Below are positions 7,676 to 16,600 of a DNA stretch of 46,622 nt, one piece after another. The stretch is taken from positions 1 through 46,622 of the forward strand of contig JAOUFZ010000001.1 in NCBI GenBank assembly GCA_029857995.1. The letters are read 5' to 3'. Made by a program: the position numbers and the translations under genes. How positions within the stretch are numbered: position 1 is the stretch's first letter; each line of letters opens with the position of its first letter. The DNA comes from Dehalococcoidia bacterium (lineage in GTDB: Bacteria; Chloroflexota; Dehalococcoidia; GIF9; AB-539-J10). The notes beneath the pieces were generated by a model. The model saw nothing but the letters and a program-made list of their open reading frames with translations, made no database searches and was not told where the DNA came from.

Positions 7676-8191
7676 TCAAATTCTGCCCTGTTTAACACTT
7701 CGCATTTTGGGCCAAAATTCCCTCTCTTTTTTGAGTTGTTTTATCAGTTCATTGTAGCGCTCGCCTTGAGGTTTCAAGCGGATGGACCTTCCTGTCTGGG
7801 AGACAGGCACATAGTGTATGGAGATGAGGAGATTGTCCTGTGGCACTACCTGCAGTCCCTTTTCCGCCCATTCAACGACACAGACTCCATCGCCATAAAA
7901 GTAATCCTCCAGCCCGAGGTCACCAATTTCTTCAATGCAATTGAGACGATAAAAATCAATGTGGTATAGGGGAAGTCGGCCATGATATTGTCTAAGTATG
8001 ACGAAAGAGGGACTGAAGGCATATTCTTTGACATTCAGGCCGCGAGCGATGCCCTGGACCAGACAAGTCTTGCCTGTCCCCAACTCGCCTGTGAGGAGGA
8101 AAACATCGGCCTTTCCAGCTAGTTTCCCCAAGTAACTTCCCAGAAGTTGAGTTTGTTCAGGGCTATGTGAATTCAACGTGAGAGACTGCAT
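7676..8191 (-). CDS. tsaE: tRNA t6A biosynthesis ATPase TsaE
   Basis: Small P-loop ATPase of the TsaBDE complex. Walker A is GELGTGKT (35-42), followed by FSPSFVILRQY, YHIDFYRL and VVEWAEKG, all conserved. I chose the ATG at 8191, giving MQSLTLNSHSPEQTQ, because a longer frame adds 21 residues that only read thiL sequence. With this start the gene overlaps the thiL 3' end by 29 bases. The protein is 171 residues; TsaE is usually about 150-160, and the extra length is a basic C-terminal tail. Confidence 0.92.
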   Translation of the reverse strand: MQSLTLNSHSPEQTQLLGSYLGKLAGKADVFLLTGELGTGKTCLVQGIARGLNVKEYAFSPSFVILRQYHGRLPLYHIDFYRLNCIEEIGDLGLEDYFYGDGVCVVEWAEKGLQVVPQDNLLISIHYVPVSQTGRSIRLKPQGERYNELIKQLKKEREFWPKMRSVKQGRI

Positions 8192-9191
8192 CTTTAAAGT
8201 GATCCCACCCCCCCTTTTTGTAAGGGATGATAGCTCCCTTGTTGTCCACGACAAGTACTCGTGTTGGCAACTTCTCTTTTGTTATATCACCTATTACGGT
8301 CACGGGACAGCTTAGGGCTTGCTTAGCTCGGGCGACGGTAGCCTTATCGGCGGTAAAAAGAAGCTCATAATCCTCTCCGCCAGATAGAGCCAGCTCCTGA
8401 CTGTTTGAGAAATGTGCTGTGACTACGGGGTGTACTGGGACTTGTTCTATATTTATCTTAGCGTTGACTTTGCTAGATTCGCATATATGGTCGAGGTCAG
8501 CGACGAGTCCATCGCTTATATCTATAGCAGTCCTGACTCCTTGTTGGATTAGGATTTGTCCTTCTTTTACTCTGGGCATGGGCCTGAAGTGAGCTTGTCT
8601 CAGGATATTTCTTGCCTTGGGGTCTGAGATGGTTTTTCCCTTGAGCATTTCGAGGCCAGCCGCTGATAATCCGACGTATCCTGTGACGGCTATTTGCTCG
8701 CCGGGGGAAGCTGTTGACCGCTCAAGCATGGTTTTGCCTTTTGAGCAGCCTATGATTGTTACCGTGATGACTATATTGGGAGCGGTAGCGACATTACCCC
8801 CAACTATCGCTACTCCAAATTCCGTGGCCATATGCATGAAGCTGTTGATCAACTCGGAGATGTCTTTCACCTTCACTTGAGTGGGCAATGCCAGAGAAAG
8901 CAAGGCGTACTTGGGAATACCGCCCATGGCAGCTATGTCGCTTAGATTTACAGCCAGTGCTTTCCAGCCCAATTCCTCCCAGGTAATAGCGCTCAGGTCG
9001 AAGTGAACGCTCTGAACGAGAGTATCTGTAGTGGCTAACTGGATGCGATTACCACTTTGCCAGGCAGCGGCGTCATCACCAATGCCCAGCAACATCTCTC
9101 GCCATGGAGTACGCTCAGGATTTTCGTATCTGGCACTGGCGGTGCGTATGAGGTTAATTAGACCAAACTCTCCTAATTCAGACAGTCTCAT
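8163..9191 (-). CDS. thiL: Thiamine-monophosphate kinase
   Basis: Phosphorylates thiamine monophosphate to the active cofactor thiamine diphosphate. It belongs to the AIR synthase/ThiL superfamily. Markers: GEFGLINLI at the N-terminus, GIGDDAAAW (metal/ATP-binding Asp pair), TTDTLVQSVHFD, GWKALAVNLSDIAAMGG, IVGGNV, AIDISDGLVADL and LSGGEDYELLFT. The start at 9191 (MRLSELGEFG) matches the family; ATG 9224 and an even earlier start are possible but add an unconserved leader. It heads the minus-strand run thiL-tsaE-tsaB-hotdog/HAD-ndk and is divergent from rpsF with about 110 bases between starts. Confidence 0.94.
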   Translation of the reverse strand: MRLSELGEFGLINLIRTASARYENPERTPWREMLLGIGDDAAAWQSGNRIQLATTDTLVQSVHFDLSAITWEELGWKALAVNLSDIAAMGGIPKYALLSLALPTQVKVKDISELINSFMHMATEFGVAIVGGNVATAPNIVITVTIIGCSKGKTMLERSTASPGEQIAVTGYVGLSAAGLEMLKGKTISDPKARNILRQAHFRPMPRVKEGQILIQQGVRTAIDISDGLVADLDHICESSKVNAKINIEQVPVHPVVTAHFSNSQELALSGGEDYELLFTADKATVARAKQALSCPVTVIGDITKEKLPTRVLVVDNKGAIIPYKKGGWDHFKDAVSHVEFT

Positions 9192-9263
9192 CGCTGGAAT
9201 TATAGCATTGGCCTGATTTGACATTCTAGCGCTCAGACATGGTATGTGGTTAGACCACAAGCC

Positions 9264-9293
9264 TTGTTGCCATTTTATTGCCTGTGGTATAAA
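9264..9293 (+). promoter_or_regulatory. Promoter for the rpsF operon, near-leaderless
   Basis: The -10 is TATAAA (9288-9293) with a TGG extension directly before it. Possible -35 elements are TTGTTG (9264-9269, spacer 18) or TTGCCA (9267-9272, spacer 15). The predicted start of transcription is at 9299-9301, while the rpsF ATG is at 9302, so the first cistron probably has no leader. No ribosome binding site precedes rpsF. Confidence 0.6.
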
Positions 9294-9301
9294 ATCTAGG
9301 G

Positions 9302-9589
9302 ATGCATGACTACGAACTAGTAGCTATAATTAGTCCCGAGGTTGATGAGGACGAAGTGTCCAAAATTGTGGACAGGGTGACTGAGTCGATCAATAGCCGC
9401 GGTGGGGCGGTGGAAGAGATAAAAAATTGGGGAAAAAGAAAGCTAGCTTACCCTGTCAAGAAATTCGTGGAAGCTGATTATATTCTAGCTCACTTTAAGC
9501 TAATGCCAAAATCAGTCAGAGAACTCGAAAGCGAAATTGGCACTTTTGCCGATATTCTACGATATCTTGTGGTAAAGGTAGGTGATTGA
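9302..9589 (+). CDS. rpsF: 30S ribosomal protein S6
   Basis: S6 binds the central domain of 16S rRNA as a heterodimer with S18, encoded two genes downstream. The protein (95 residues) starts MHDYELVAIISPEVDEDEV and contains NWGKRKLAYPVKKFVEADYI, the conserved core. Normal length, no glutamate tail. It is the first gene of a ten-gene run through ileS. The ssb start overlaps its last 8 bases. Confidence 0.96.
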   Translation: MHDYELVAIISPEVDEDEVSKIVDRVTESINSRGGAVEEIKNWGKRKLAYPVKKFVEADYILAHFKLMPKSVRELESEIGTFADILRYLVVKVGD

Positions 9590-9980
9590 TATAGCAAGCT
9601 TAAGCAAAGTAATATTGGTTGGCAATCTCGGCTCTGATCCGGAGATGAGGTACACACCTAACGGAAAGGCAGTCACATCTTTCAATATAGCTACCAATCG
9701 TCGTTACACTACTTCTGCCGGAGAGAGCAAGGAAGAAACAGACTGGTTTAGAGTCAGCGTTTGGGGCAAGCAAGCTGAACAGTGCAATCAATTCCTAAGC
9801 AAGGGGAAGCAAGTTTATGTTGAGGGAAGATTGCACGCTCGCAGTTGGGAAGGACAAGATGGGCAGATGCGTACTAGCCTTGAGGTGACTGCAGAACGTG
9901 TACTTTTCCTTGGTAAGCGAGGTGCGGTGTCGCTTCCTGAGGGAGAGGAGATTGAGCCTGAAGATTTGCCCTTTGAGTAA
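9582..9980 (+). CDS. ssb: Single-stranded DNA-binding protein
   Basis: Protects single-stranded DNA in replication and repair. One OB-fold domain is visible, with SKVILVGNLGSDPEMRYTPN, TDWFRVSVWGKQAEQC and VYVEGRLHARSWEGQDGQ. The C-terminal tail EIEPEDLPFE carries the acidic tip that recruits partner proteins. The linker is very short, so the protein is only 132 residues (many SSBs are 150-180). The start is GTG at 9582, overlapping the rpsF stop by 8 bases, which suggests translational coupling. Confidence 0.95.
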   Translation: MIDIASLSKVILVGNLGSDPEMRYTPNGKAVTSFNIATNRRYTTSAGESKEETDWFRVSVWGKQAEQCNQFLSKGKQVYVEGRLHARSWEGQDGQMRTSLEVTAERVLFLGKRGAVSLPEGEEIEPEDLPFE

Positions 9981-9998
9981 TAATAAAGGAGAGGAAAT

Positions 9999-10313
9999 TT
10001 GGCTAATATTGGAAGAGTAACTGGAAGAGTAACTGGAAGAGTAAGAAGTACAAGGAACTTCGTCACCAGACCGGCAGTCTGTCCATTTTGTAAGGGGAGG
10101 ATGACGATTGATTATAAAGATGTTTCTATGTTGTCTCGCTATATTTCCGGTCAGGGCAAGATTGTTTCACGACGAAGGAGTAGAACATGTGCCAAGCATC
10201 AAAGAGGCTTGGCACACGCCATAAAAAGAGCTCGTTATCTTGCTATGTTACCTTACGCACCAAAGCATGTTTGGAAAACAGGAGGCGTCGGCCTATCTCG
10301 TTCGACAGTTTGA
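9999..10313 (+). CDS. rpsR: 30S ribosomal protein S18, zinc-type with N-terminal repeats
   Basis: S18 pairs with S6 on the small subunit platform. The core VCPFCKGRMTIDYKDVSMLS and then SRTCAKHQRGLAHAIKRAR is unmistakable. Cys28, Cys31, Cys64 and His67 make this the zinc-binding (C+) paralogue. At 104 residues it is longer than the usual 75-90. The N-terminus has three Gly-Arg-Val units (GRVTGRVTGRV) made by a 12-base tandem repeat, and there is a C-terminal extension after LPYAP. The start is TTG at 9999 with AGGAGAGG upstream; the next in-frame ATG would delete the Cys pair, so it is not the start. Confidence 0.93.
   Translation: MANIGRVTGRVTGRVRSTRNFVTRPAVCPFCKGRMTIDYKDVSMLSRYISGQGKIVSRRRSRTCAKHQRGLAHAIKRARYLAMLPYAPKHVWKTGGVGLSRSTV
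10011..10044 (+). repeat. 12-base tandem repeat inside rpsR
   Basis: GGAAGAGTAACT occurs at 10011-10022 and 10023-10034, followed by a partial third copy at 10035-10044. It encodes Gly-Arg-Val-Thr units at the N-terminus of S18. A repeat this short could vary in copy number by slippage. Confidence 0.9.
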
Positions 10314-10316
10314 AGA

Positions 10317-10457
10317 ATGCCAAAGCGGACTTATCAACCAAAGAAGATTCCCCGGAGGCGCAGCTTAGGTTTTCGTGCCAGGATGGCGACTAGAGGTGGA
10401 AGACGCGTGCTTAGGGCAAGGCGTCTTAAGGGGAGGTATAGACTGACTCCGGTTTAG
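10317..10457 (+). CDS. rpmH: 50S ribosomal protein L34
   Basis: A 46-residue basic protein, MPKRTYQPKKIPRRRSLGFR and so on, ending KGRYRLTPV. The TYQPKK start, GFRARMATRGGRRVLRARR centre and basic composition are diagnostic of L34. It starts 3 bases after the rpsR stop and is followed after 9 bases by rnpA, the near-universal rpmH-rnpA order. In many bacteria this pair sits next to dnaA and the origin; here it follows rpsR directly. Confidence 0.97.
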   Translation: MPKRTYQPKKIPRRRSLGFRARMATRGGRRVLRARRLKGRYRLTPV

Positions 10458-10466
10458 CTTTATCCT

Positions 10467-10805
10467 GTGAAAGGGCCTCATTTCTTAACTAATAGAGCAC
10501 AATATACTTTGGTTTATCGACAAGGTAAAGTCTGGGCAGGTAGCTTGCTAGTAATGAAGGCGATGCCCAATGGCTCAAGTCTAAGCCGGTATGGTTTTTC
10601 CGTGACCAAAAAAGTAGGTAAAGCGGTGCGGCGTAACCGCCTGAAGAGATTGCTGAGGGAAATAATGAGGCTGCAGTCGCTAAAGCCGGGATGGGACATC
10701 GTGTTCATGGCTCGGTCTGTAGCCGTCAATACTGACTATCACCAGCTAGAGAGGGCAGTAAGTAAGCTTTTGGCTCGGGCGCAATTATTGGAGAGCAACG
10801 AGTGA
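10467..10805 (+). CDS. rnpA: Ribonuclease P protein component
   Basis: Protein subunit that helps the RNase P ribozyme bind and process pre-tRNA 5' leaders. The 112-residue protein shows the RNR motif VGKAVRRNRLKRLLRE and YGFSVTKKVGKAV, preceded by FLTNRAQYTLVYRQGK. The start is GTG at 10467 and no better start exists upstream. Its stop codon overlaps the yidD GTG (GTGA), suggesting coupled translation. The RNA subunit gene rnpB was not seen in this window. Confidence 0.95.
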   Translation: MKGPHFLTNRAQYTLVYRQGKVWAGSLLVMKAMPNGSSLSRYGFSVTKKVGKAVRRNRLKRLLREIMRLQSLKPGWDIVFMARSVAVNTDYHQLERAVSKLLARAQLLESNE

Positions 10806-11017
10806 ATCGGATAGCCTTGGGGTTAATTAAGTTGTACCAGAACACAGTGTCGAGGGTTCTGCCTAATGTTTGTCGTTTCCAGCCAACATGCTCACATTAC
10901 GCACTTGAGGCAATTAAAAAATATGGGTTTGCCCGAGGTAGCTGGCTGGCAGCCAAGAGGATAATTCGCTGCAATCCTTTCTCCGAAGGTGGATACGATC
11001 CCGTACCTGAGCTATAG
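10802..11017 (+). CDS. yidD: Membrane protein insertion efficiency factor YidD
   Basis: A small (71-residue) amphipathic protein that assists YidC-dependent insertion at the membrane. LIKLYQNTVSRVLPNVCRFQ, PTCSHYALEAIKKYG and KRIIRCNPFSEGGYDPVP are the complete family signature, including the conserved Cys residues. GTG start overlapping the rnpA stop by 4 bases. It is located, as usual, between rnpA and yidC, but here a lipoprotein gene intervenes before yidC. Confidence 0.96.
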   Translation: MNRIALGLIKLYQNTVSRVLPNVCRFQPTCSHYALEAIKKYGFARGSWLAAKRIIRCNPFSEGGYDPVPEL

Positions 11018-11018
11018 A

Positions 11019-12212
11019 ATGAAACAACGAAAAGCCTTGTTCCTCGCAGTAATCGCTCTTTTGCCGTTGGTGTTGGTCTCTTGCATCGGCGGGGGGCAGC
11101 CAGCAGGTGGATGGTCGGGGACCACAGTTTATGACGGCATTGTTTATGCGGGCACCATGGATGGCAGGGTGGTTGCCATAAATTCGTCAACTAGAAATCT
11201 AGAATGGTCTTATTCCACCACCCCGGTTACCGCACCCTCCAGCGGCTTATCATGTGGCCAGACATCTATTACTGCTATATATGGTACACCGGTTGTAGAT
11301 AGAGATATGGTTTACATTGGCACCTATAGCGGTCAGGTTGTGGCATTGAACATGTTGGCTAGAAGGGAGAATTCGACCTTTCCTCAGCAAAGGTATGGTG
11401 AATGGGAGTGGGATTGTCCCATAGATAATGCAAAAAGCAATGCTATAGTAGCTGGCCTGTTAGTGCGCGAGGATGCCATATACGTAAGTAGCTCCAATGG
11501 CCGGGTGTATTCTCTGGATAAGGAATTCGGTGATTTAAATTGGGAATCAAAGGTCTTAGATGAAACGCATAGAAAGCTATGGACCTCCCCGGTAATTCAA
11601 GGTAATACTCTTTATGTCAATACCTACGATGGTCATGTCTATGCTTTGTCGTTAGAAACGGGGGAGTTATTGGACTGGTCTTTTGAATCAGAGGCAGGGT
11701 TTGTTTCTTCACCAGTGATTTACGAGGATATCATATTCTTGGGTTCGTTTGACCGCCGTCTTTGTGCGGTAACAATAGGCAGTGATGTGCCAATGTGGAA
11801 ATTTCCCCAAGAAGAACCAGCCGGTAACTGGTTCTGGGCGTCTCCTGTAGTTAATGAAGGCATTGTCTATGCCGGCTGTCTCGATGGCAGGCTTTATGCT
11901 ATTGAAGCAGAAACAGGGGAAAAGTCGTGGGAATTCGATACTGAAAGCCCCATAGTTTCCTCACCTGTTTTGATGGATAATCTACTGATAATAACTGATG
12001 AATCAGGCACTGTATATGTCTTTGACCTCAGCGCCGAGCTTGAGGATGAGGCAGTGCCGTTGAAAGCTATCTCAATTGGCGCTTCTGTTAGAGGTTCTTT
12101 CTGCGCCCAGGATGGTCTAGCTTATATTAGGGGCGAAGATAACTCGATATATGTTGTGGATATTGACAAAGGGGAAGTAAGTTGGAAGATTCCCTTGACT
12201 GCTAAAGAGTGA
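11019..12212 (+). CDS. PQQ-type beta-propeller lipoprotein (BamB-like repeats)
   Basis: A 397-residue predicted lipoprotein. MKQRKALFLAVIALLPLVLV is a signal peptide ending in lipobox LVSC with Cys22. The rest is a series of about seven WD/PQQ-like blades recognisable from repeating units such as SSPVIYEDIIFLGSFDRRL, ASPVVNEGIVYAGCLDGRL and YAIEAETGEKSWEF. Such proteins act as extracytoplasmic scaffolds; BamB in proteobacterial outer-membrane assembly is the best-known relative. I chose the ATG at 11019 because it gives the signal peptide directly and lies 1 base after the yidD stop. It is embedded between yidD and yidC, 12 bases before the latter, so it is co-expressed with the insertion machinery. 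No enzyme motif was seen. Confidence 0.85.
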   Translation: MKQRKALFLAVIALLPLVLVSCIGGGQPAGGWSGTTVYDGIVYAGTMDGRVVAINSSTRNLEWSYSTTPVTAPSSGLSCGQTSITAIYGTPVVDRDMVYIGTYSGQVVALNMLARRENSTFPQQRYGEWEWDCPIDNAKSNAIVAGLLVREDAIYVSSSNGRVYSLDKEFGDLNWESKVLDETHRKLWTSPVIQGNTLYVNTYDGHVYALSLETGELLDWSFESEAGFVSSPVIYEDIIFLGSFDRRLCAVTIGSDVPMWKFPQEEPAGNWFWASPVVNEGIVYAGCLDGRLYAIEAETGEKSWEFDTESPIVSSPVLMDNLLIITDESGTVYVFDLSAELEDEAVPLKAISIGASVRGSFCAQDGLAYIRGEDNSIYVVDIDKGEVSWKIPLTAKE

Positions 12213-12224
12213 AGGTTGCGTCTG

Positions 12225-12983
12225 ATGGGTCCCGGAGATATTTGGAATTTAATTATAGGCAACCCAGTACTTAATGTACTGATTGCCTTGAGCCATATTT
12301 TAGGTGGTAGCTTTGGCTTAGCAATCATTGCCCTTACCATTATCGTTCGTTTAATCTCCTGGCCTCTTACCAAGCGCCAGCTTAGTTCCACTAAGGCTTT
12401 GCAGGATATGCAGCCGAAGATTCAAGAATTGCAGAAGAAATATGGTAAAAATCAACAAAAGCTCCAGCAAGAGATGATGAAGCTTTACAAGGAAGCCGGG
12501 GTAAACCCTCTGGGTTGCTTATGGCCCATGTTGGTTCAGTTTCCTATCTGGATCGCCCTCTATCAGGCTATTATGAGGGCTCTAGCTACCACGCCGGAGA
12601 ACTTGCTTGATCTAGCCGGGCGTCTTTATTCCTGGGGGACAGTGAATCAGGCGATTCCTCTGAATAGCTACTTCTTGGGGCTTGACTTGGGAGGCCAGGG
12701 TAATATTGTATTGGCAATCCTAGTTGGCGGCACAATGTGGGTACAGCAAAAGATGACCCAAGCACCATCTGTTGACCCTAGGCAAGCGTCCACAAGCAGG
12801 ATAATGTTGCTGATGATGCCCATTATGTTTGGGTTGCTGAGTTTGAGCTTTCCCGCTGGTTTAGGTCTCTACTGGGCTGTTTCCAGTGTAATTGGTATCA
12901 TAGCCCAATATTTCGTCACTGGGGGCTGGGGTTACCTTAAGCTGCGTTCTCCATCCGAACCGATGCCAGTCAAGAGAAAATGA
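12225..12983 (+). CDS. yidC: Membrane protein insertase YidC
   Basis: YidC inserts membrane proteins with or without SecYEG. The 252-residue protein has the short form lacking the large periplasmic domain, as in Gram-positive bacteria and Chloroflexota. Core: GGSFGLAIIALTIIVRLISW with the membrane-embedded Arg, then a cytoplasmic coiled hairpin (QPKIQELQKKYGKNQQKLQQ), VNPLGCLWPMLVQFPIWIAL and a C-terminal membrane region FPAGLGLYWAVSSVIGIIAQ. About five membrane segments are expected. The ATG at 12225 has AAGG nine bases upstream; a TTG at 12216 in the same frame is an alternative. Confidence 0.95.
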   Translation: MGPGDIWNLIIGNPVLNVLIALSHILGGSFGLAIIALTIIVRLISWPLTKRQLSSTKALQDMQPKIQELQKKYGKNQQKLQQEMMKLYKEAGVNPLGCLWPMLVQFPIWIALYQAIMRALATTPENLLDLAGRLYSWGTVNQAIPLNSYFLGLDLGGQGNIVLAILVGGTMWVQQKMTQAPSVDPRQASTSRIMLLMMPIMFGLLSLSFPAGLGLYWAVSSVIGIIAQYFVTGGWGYLKLRSPSEPMPVKRK

Positions 12984-13051
12984 ACTGCCATTGTAGAGAC
13001 GATCGTAGATTCTGTTAGTAACGAAGCAAATTGTCAAAGGGGAATCGGACT

Positions 13052-13684
13052 ATGGAAGTGATTGAGATAACAGCTGGGACAGTAGAACAGGCGATAGAGA
13101 AAGCAGAAGCGCAGCTGGGGCTAAGTCGTGACCAGTTCAAGGTGGAGGTTATCAGGGAAGGAAGGTCGGGGATCCTGGGAGTGGGGGGGAGAGAAGCTGT
13201 GATTAGAGTGAGCTCAACAACTTTGCCTGAAGAGGATGTGGTCAGCCGCGTGACAGAGATCCTAGATACGTTGCTTGGATTAATGGGCGTGCAAGGCAAG
13301 GTTCAAGTGCTATCAGATGAGTCGCCTTTAGCGTTGAATATCGAGGGTGACGATCTGGGCATTTTGATTGGGCGGCGAGGTCAGACTGTGGTTGCCCTGG
13401 AGTACGTTACGAAGCTAATAGTAGTCCAGCGGCTGAAGGCTTGGCTACCGTTGACAATTGACGTCGGGGGTTACAAGAAACACCGTCGTGATTCATTGCA
13501 GAAATTGGCCTTGTATTTAGCTGAGCAGGTCAAATCAAGACGCCGTGCCGTGCCTATGGAACCGATGCCTGCGGACGAACGTCGTATTATTCACTTGGCT
13601 TTGGCTGATCATCCTGATGTAACGACTCAGAGCATAGGTGAGAGGGAGAATAGGAAGGTAGTTATCTTGCCAAGAGAAGGCTAG
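13052..13684 (+). CDS. jag: RNA-binding protein Jag/KhpB
   Basis: A 210-residue protein with three parts: an N-terminal Jag_N domain (MEVIEITAGTVEQAIEKAEA and GRSGILGVGGREA), a KH domain with LGILIGRRGQTVVALEYVTK, and a C-terminal R3H domain where Arg and His are spaced as in ADERRIIHLAL. Jag/KhpB binds RNA and influences cell-wall growth in Firmicutes, and it accompanies yidC in many genomes. The ATG at 13052 has AAGGGGA eight bases upstream; an earlier TTG adds 7 unconserved residues. ileS starts 2 bases after its stop. Confidence 0.93.
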   Translation: MEVIEITAGTVEQAIEKAEAQLGLSRDQFKVEVIREGRSGILGVGGREAVIRVSSTTLPEEDVVSRVTEILDTLLGLMGVQGKVQVLSDESPLALNIEGDDLGILIGRRGQTVVALEYVTKLIVVQRLKAWLPLTIDVGGYKKHRRDSLQKLALYLAEQVKSRRRAVPMEPMPADERRIIHLALADHPDVTTQSIGERENRKVVILPREG

Positions 13685-13686
13685 CC

Positions 13687-16600
13687 ATGTTTCGAGAGGT
13701 CAGCAGCAAGATCAACTTCGTTCAACTGGAAGAAGATATCCTTCGCTTCTGGAAAGAGCAGGGAATTTTCGACGAGAGCATCAAGATAAGAAAAGAGGGA
13801 CCACATTACGCCTTTTACGAAGGCCCACCTACAGCTAATGGCAGCCCGGGAGTTCACCATGTGCTATCTCGTCTATATAAGGACGCTGTTTGCCGGTACA
13901 AGACGATGAAGGGTTATCATGTGCCACGAAAGGCAGGGTGGGATACCCATGGTTTGCCTGTTGAGTTGGAGGTGGAGAACTCTCTTGCCCTTACCAGTAA
14001 GGCTCAGATTGAGGAATATGGAGTGGCTCGATTCAATGACCGTTGTCGCCAAAGCGCTTTCAAATATATTAAAGAATGGGAAGCCATGACTGAGCGCCTT
14101 GGCTGCTGGTTGGATATGGAGCATCCTTATATAACATTAGATAATAGCTATATTGAATCCTGCTGGTGGATAACGAAACAGCTATGGGAAAAGGGCTTGA
14201 TTTATCAAGGCTACAAAGTAACGCCACATTGCGCCAGGTGTGGCACATCCCTTAGCTCTCACGAGGTGGCTTTAGGTTACCGAGATGACGCTGAAGATCC
14301 ATCGGTTTACATAAAGTTTAGGGTGGAACCATCACCAATATCTGAGACTGCCAAGCAAAAGAGACTCTATGAACTCTCAGGCGGTAAAGCAACTTATTTA
14401 CTCGCGTGGACGACCACGCCATGGACTCTGCCGGGCAATACGGCTTTGGCGGTTGCACCAGATGCCGACTACGCTGTGGTGAAGGTAGATGATGGATACC
14501 TCATTCTGGCCGATGCTCTGCTTGAGCAGGCAGGGTTAAGTGGATATAAAGTGGTAAAGGAGGTGAAAGGTAGCGATTTGGCAGGGGTACACTATGAACC
14601 CTTATACAACAATATTGACATTCGTTACGTCAAGGGAGATGAGAAAGCTTATCGTGTTATTGAGGGTGATTTTGTGTCCCTGGAGGAGGGGACGGGAATT
14701 GTACACATAGCCCCGGCTTATGGTGAGATAGACTTTGAAGTAGGCGAGAGGGAGAATCTACCACTCGTTCATACTGTGGAATTGAATGGGACGGTAACGA
14801 CTAATCTAGTGACAGGTTTTACACCTAAGGCACGGGAATATATTCAGAGAAGTGAAGCTCCAGTAACTCTTCGGCCAGCACGAGGGAAGCTGGATTTACC
14901 AGGTGCAGGCAAATTTGTCAAAGATGCAGATAAAGATATTATTGATAATTTGAAGTCTCGTGGCCTGCTCTTCCGCAGTGAGAGGATTACCCACACCTAC
15001 CCTTTCTGCTGGAGGTGTCAGTCACCTCTTCTCTATTACGCCAAGCAGACCTGGTACATCAGGACAACAGGAGTGAAAAAAGAACTTATCTCTGGCAACG
15101 CCGAAATAAACTGGTACCCCGATTATATTAAGCATGGCCGTTTTGGCGATTGGCTGGAGCACAACGTTGATTGGGCTTTTTCCCGGGAGAGGTATTGGGG
15201 GACTCCGCTCAATATATGGTGCTGTGAAGCTTGTGGCACCTCTGAATTTCCTACTTATGAATGTGTCGGCAGCTTGGATGAATTAAGGGCACAGTCAAAT
15301 CTCAGCGGCTTAACAGCAGCCTTGGATTTACACCGCCCTTATGTAGATGAAATTACCTTCGCCTGTCCTAAATGTGGTGGCAGGATGCAGCGTGTTCCCG
15401 AGGTAATTGATTGTTGGTTTGACTCGGGAGCTATGCCTGTAGCCCAATGGCATTATCCTTTCGAGAATGAAGATAAGTTTACGCAGAATTTTCCGGCCGA
15501 TTTTATTTGCGAGGCTGTGGACCAGACTCGAGGCTGGTTTTACAGCTTACATTCTATATCTACTCTACTTTTCAACCGTCCTTGCTTTAAGAATGTCATC
15601 TGCCTAGGACACGTTGTCGATGCTCAGGGTGAGAAAATGAGCAAGTCCAAGGGCAACGTAATCGATCCCCGGGCTGTGATTAATAATTATGGTGCAGACG
15701 CTCTAAGGTGGTATATGCTGGTTTCTACTCCGGGAGAAGATAACCATCGTTTCTCCACTAAGATGCTTGAAGAGACAATACGTAAATTTTTCCTTACTTT
15801 GTGGAATACGTATTCCTTTTTTTCCCTTTATGCCAATATCGATTGCTTTATTCCCCAGCCCTTGACGGTTGATAGCGATCAGCCAAAAGCTTTCACGGAG
15901 CTGGATAGGTGGATTATTTCCGAGCTTAATCGGCTGGTGAGCGAGGTTTCCAAATTGATGGACGGCTATAATCCCACTTCTGCGGCACGCAGAATTGAGG
16001 GATTTGTGGATAATCTCTCTAACTGGTATGTGAGAAGAAATCGCCGCCGATTCTGGAAAAGTGAGAACGATGCTGACAAACTGGCTGCGTATACTACGTT
16101 ATATCGATGTCTCGTGACCTTGTGTCAATTGCTGGCTCCCTTCGTGCCGTTTATTGCTGAGGAGCTCTATCAGAATCTGTGTCGCGCCGTTGATCCTAGA
16201 GCCAGAGAAAGTGTTCATCTGACTGATTTTCCGGTAGCGGATCAGGCGGAAATCAATGACAGGCTGAATAGCAATGTTGAGCTAGCTATGAAAATATCCA
16301 GCTTGGGCAGGGCAGCACGGGCTAAGGCGGGGATTAAGGTGCGCCAGCCATTGGGTAAAGCCGTGGTCAATGTGGGAGCCGAAGGGGAGAAGAAAGCCTT
16401 GGAGAGTTTAGCTACCGAGGTAATGGAAGAGATAAATGTTAAGCAACTCGTTATATTGGGTGAAGCAAAAGAAGGAGAGGAATCCCGATGCCATCCGGAC
16501 ATGCCAGATTACAGCGTGGCTAACGACGCTAAGTATTGGGTGGCCGTAAGTATTGAATTACCCCCCGAGCTAATTGCCGAGGGAGTAAGTAGAGAGCTTG

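Noticed and set aside
9601..9620. GGCAATCTCGG in ssb as another copy of the dispersed repeat
   Set aside because: It codes for the conserved Val-Gly-Asn-Leu-Gly of SSB and lacks the GTCATTGCGAG arm.
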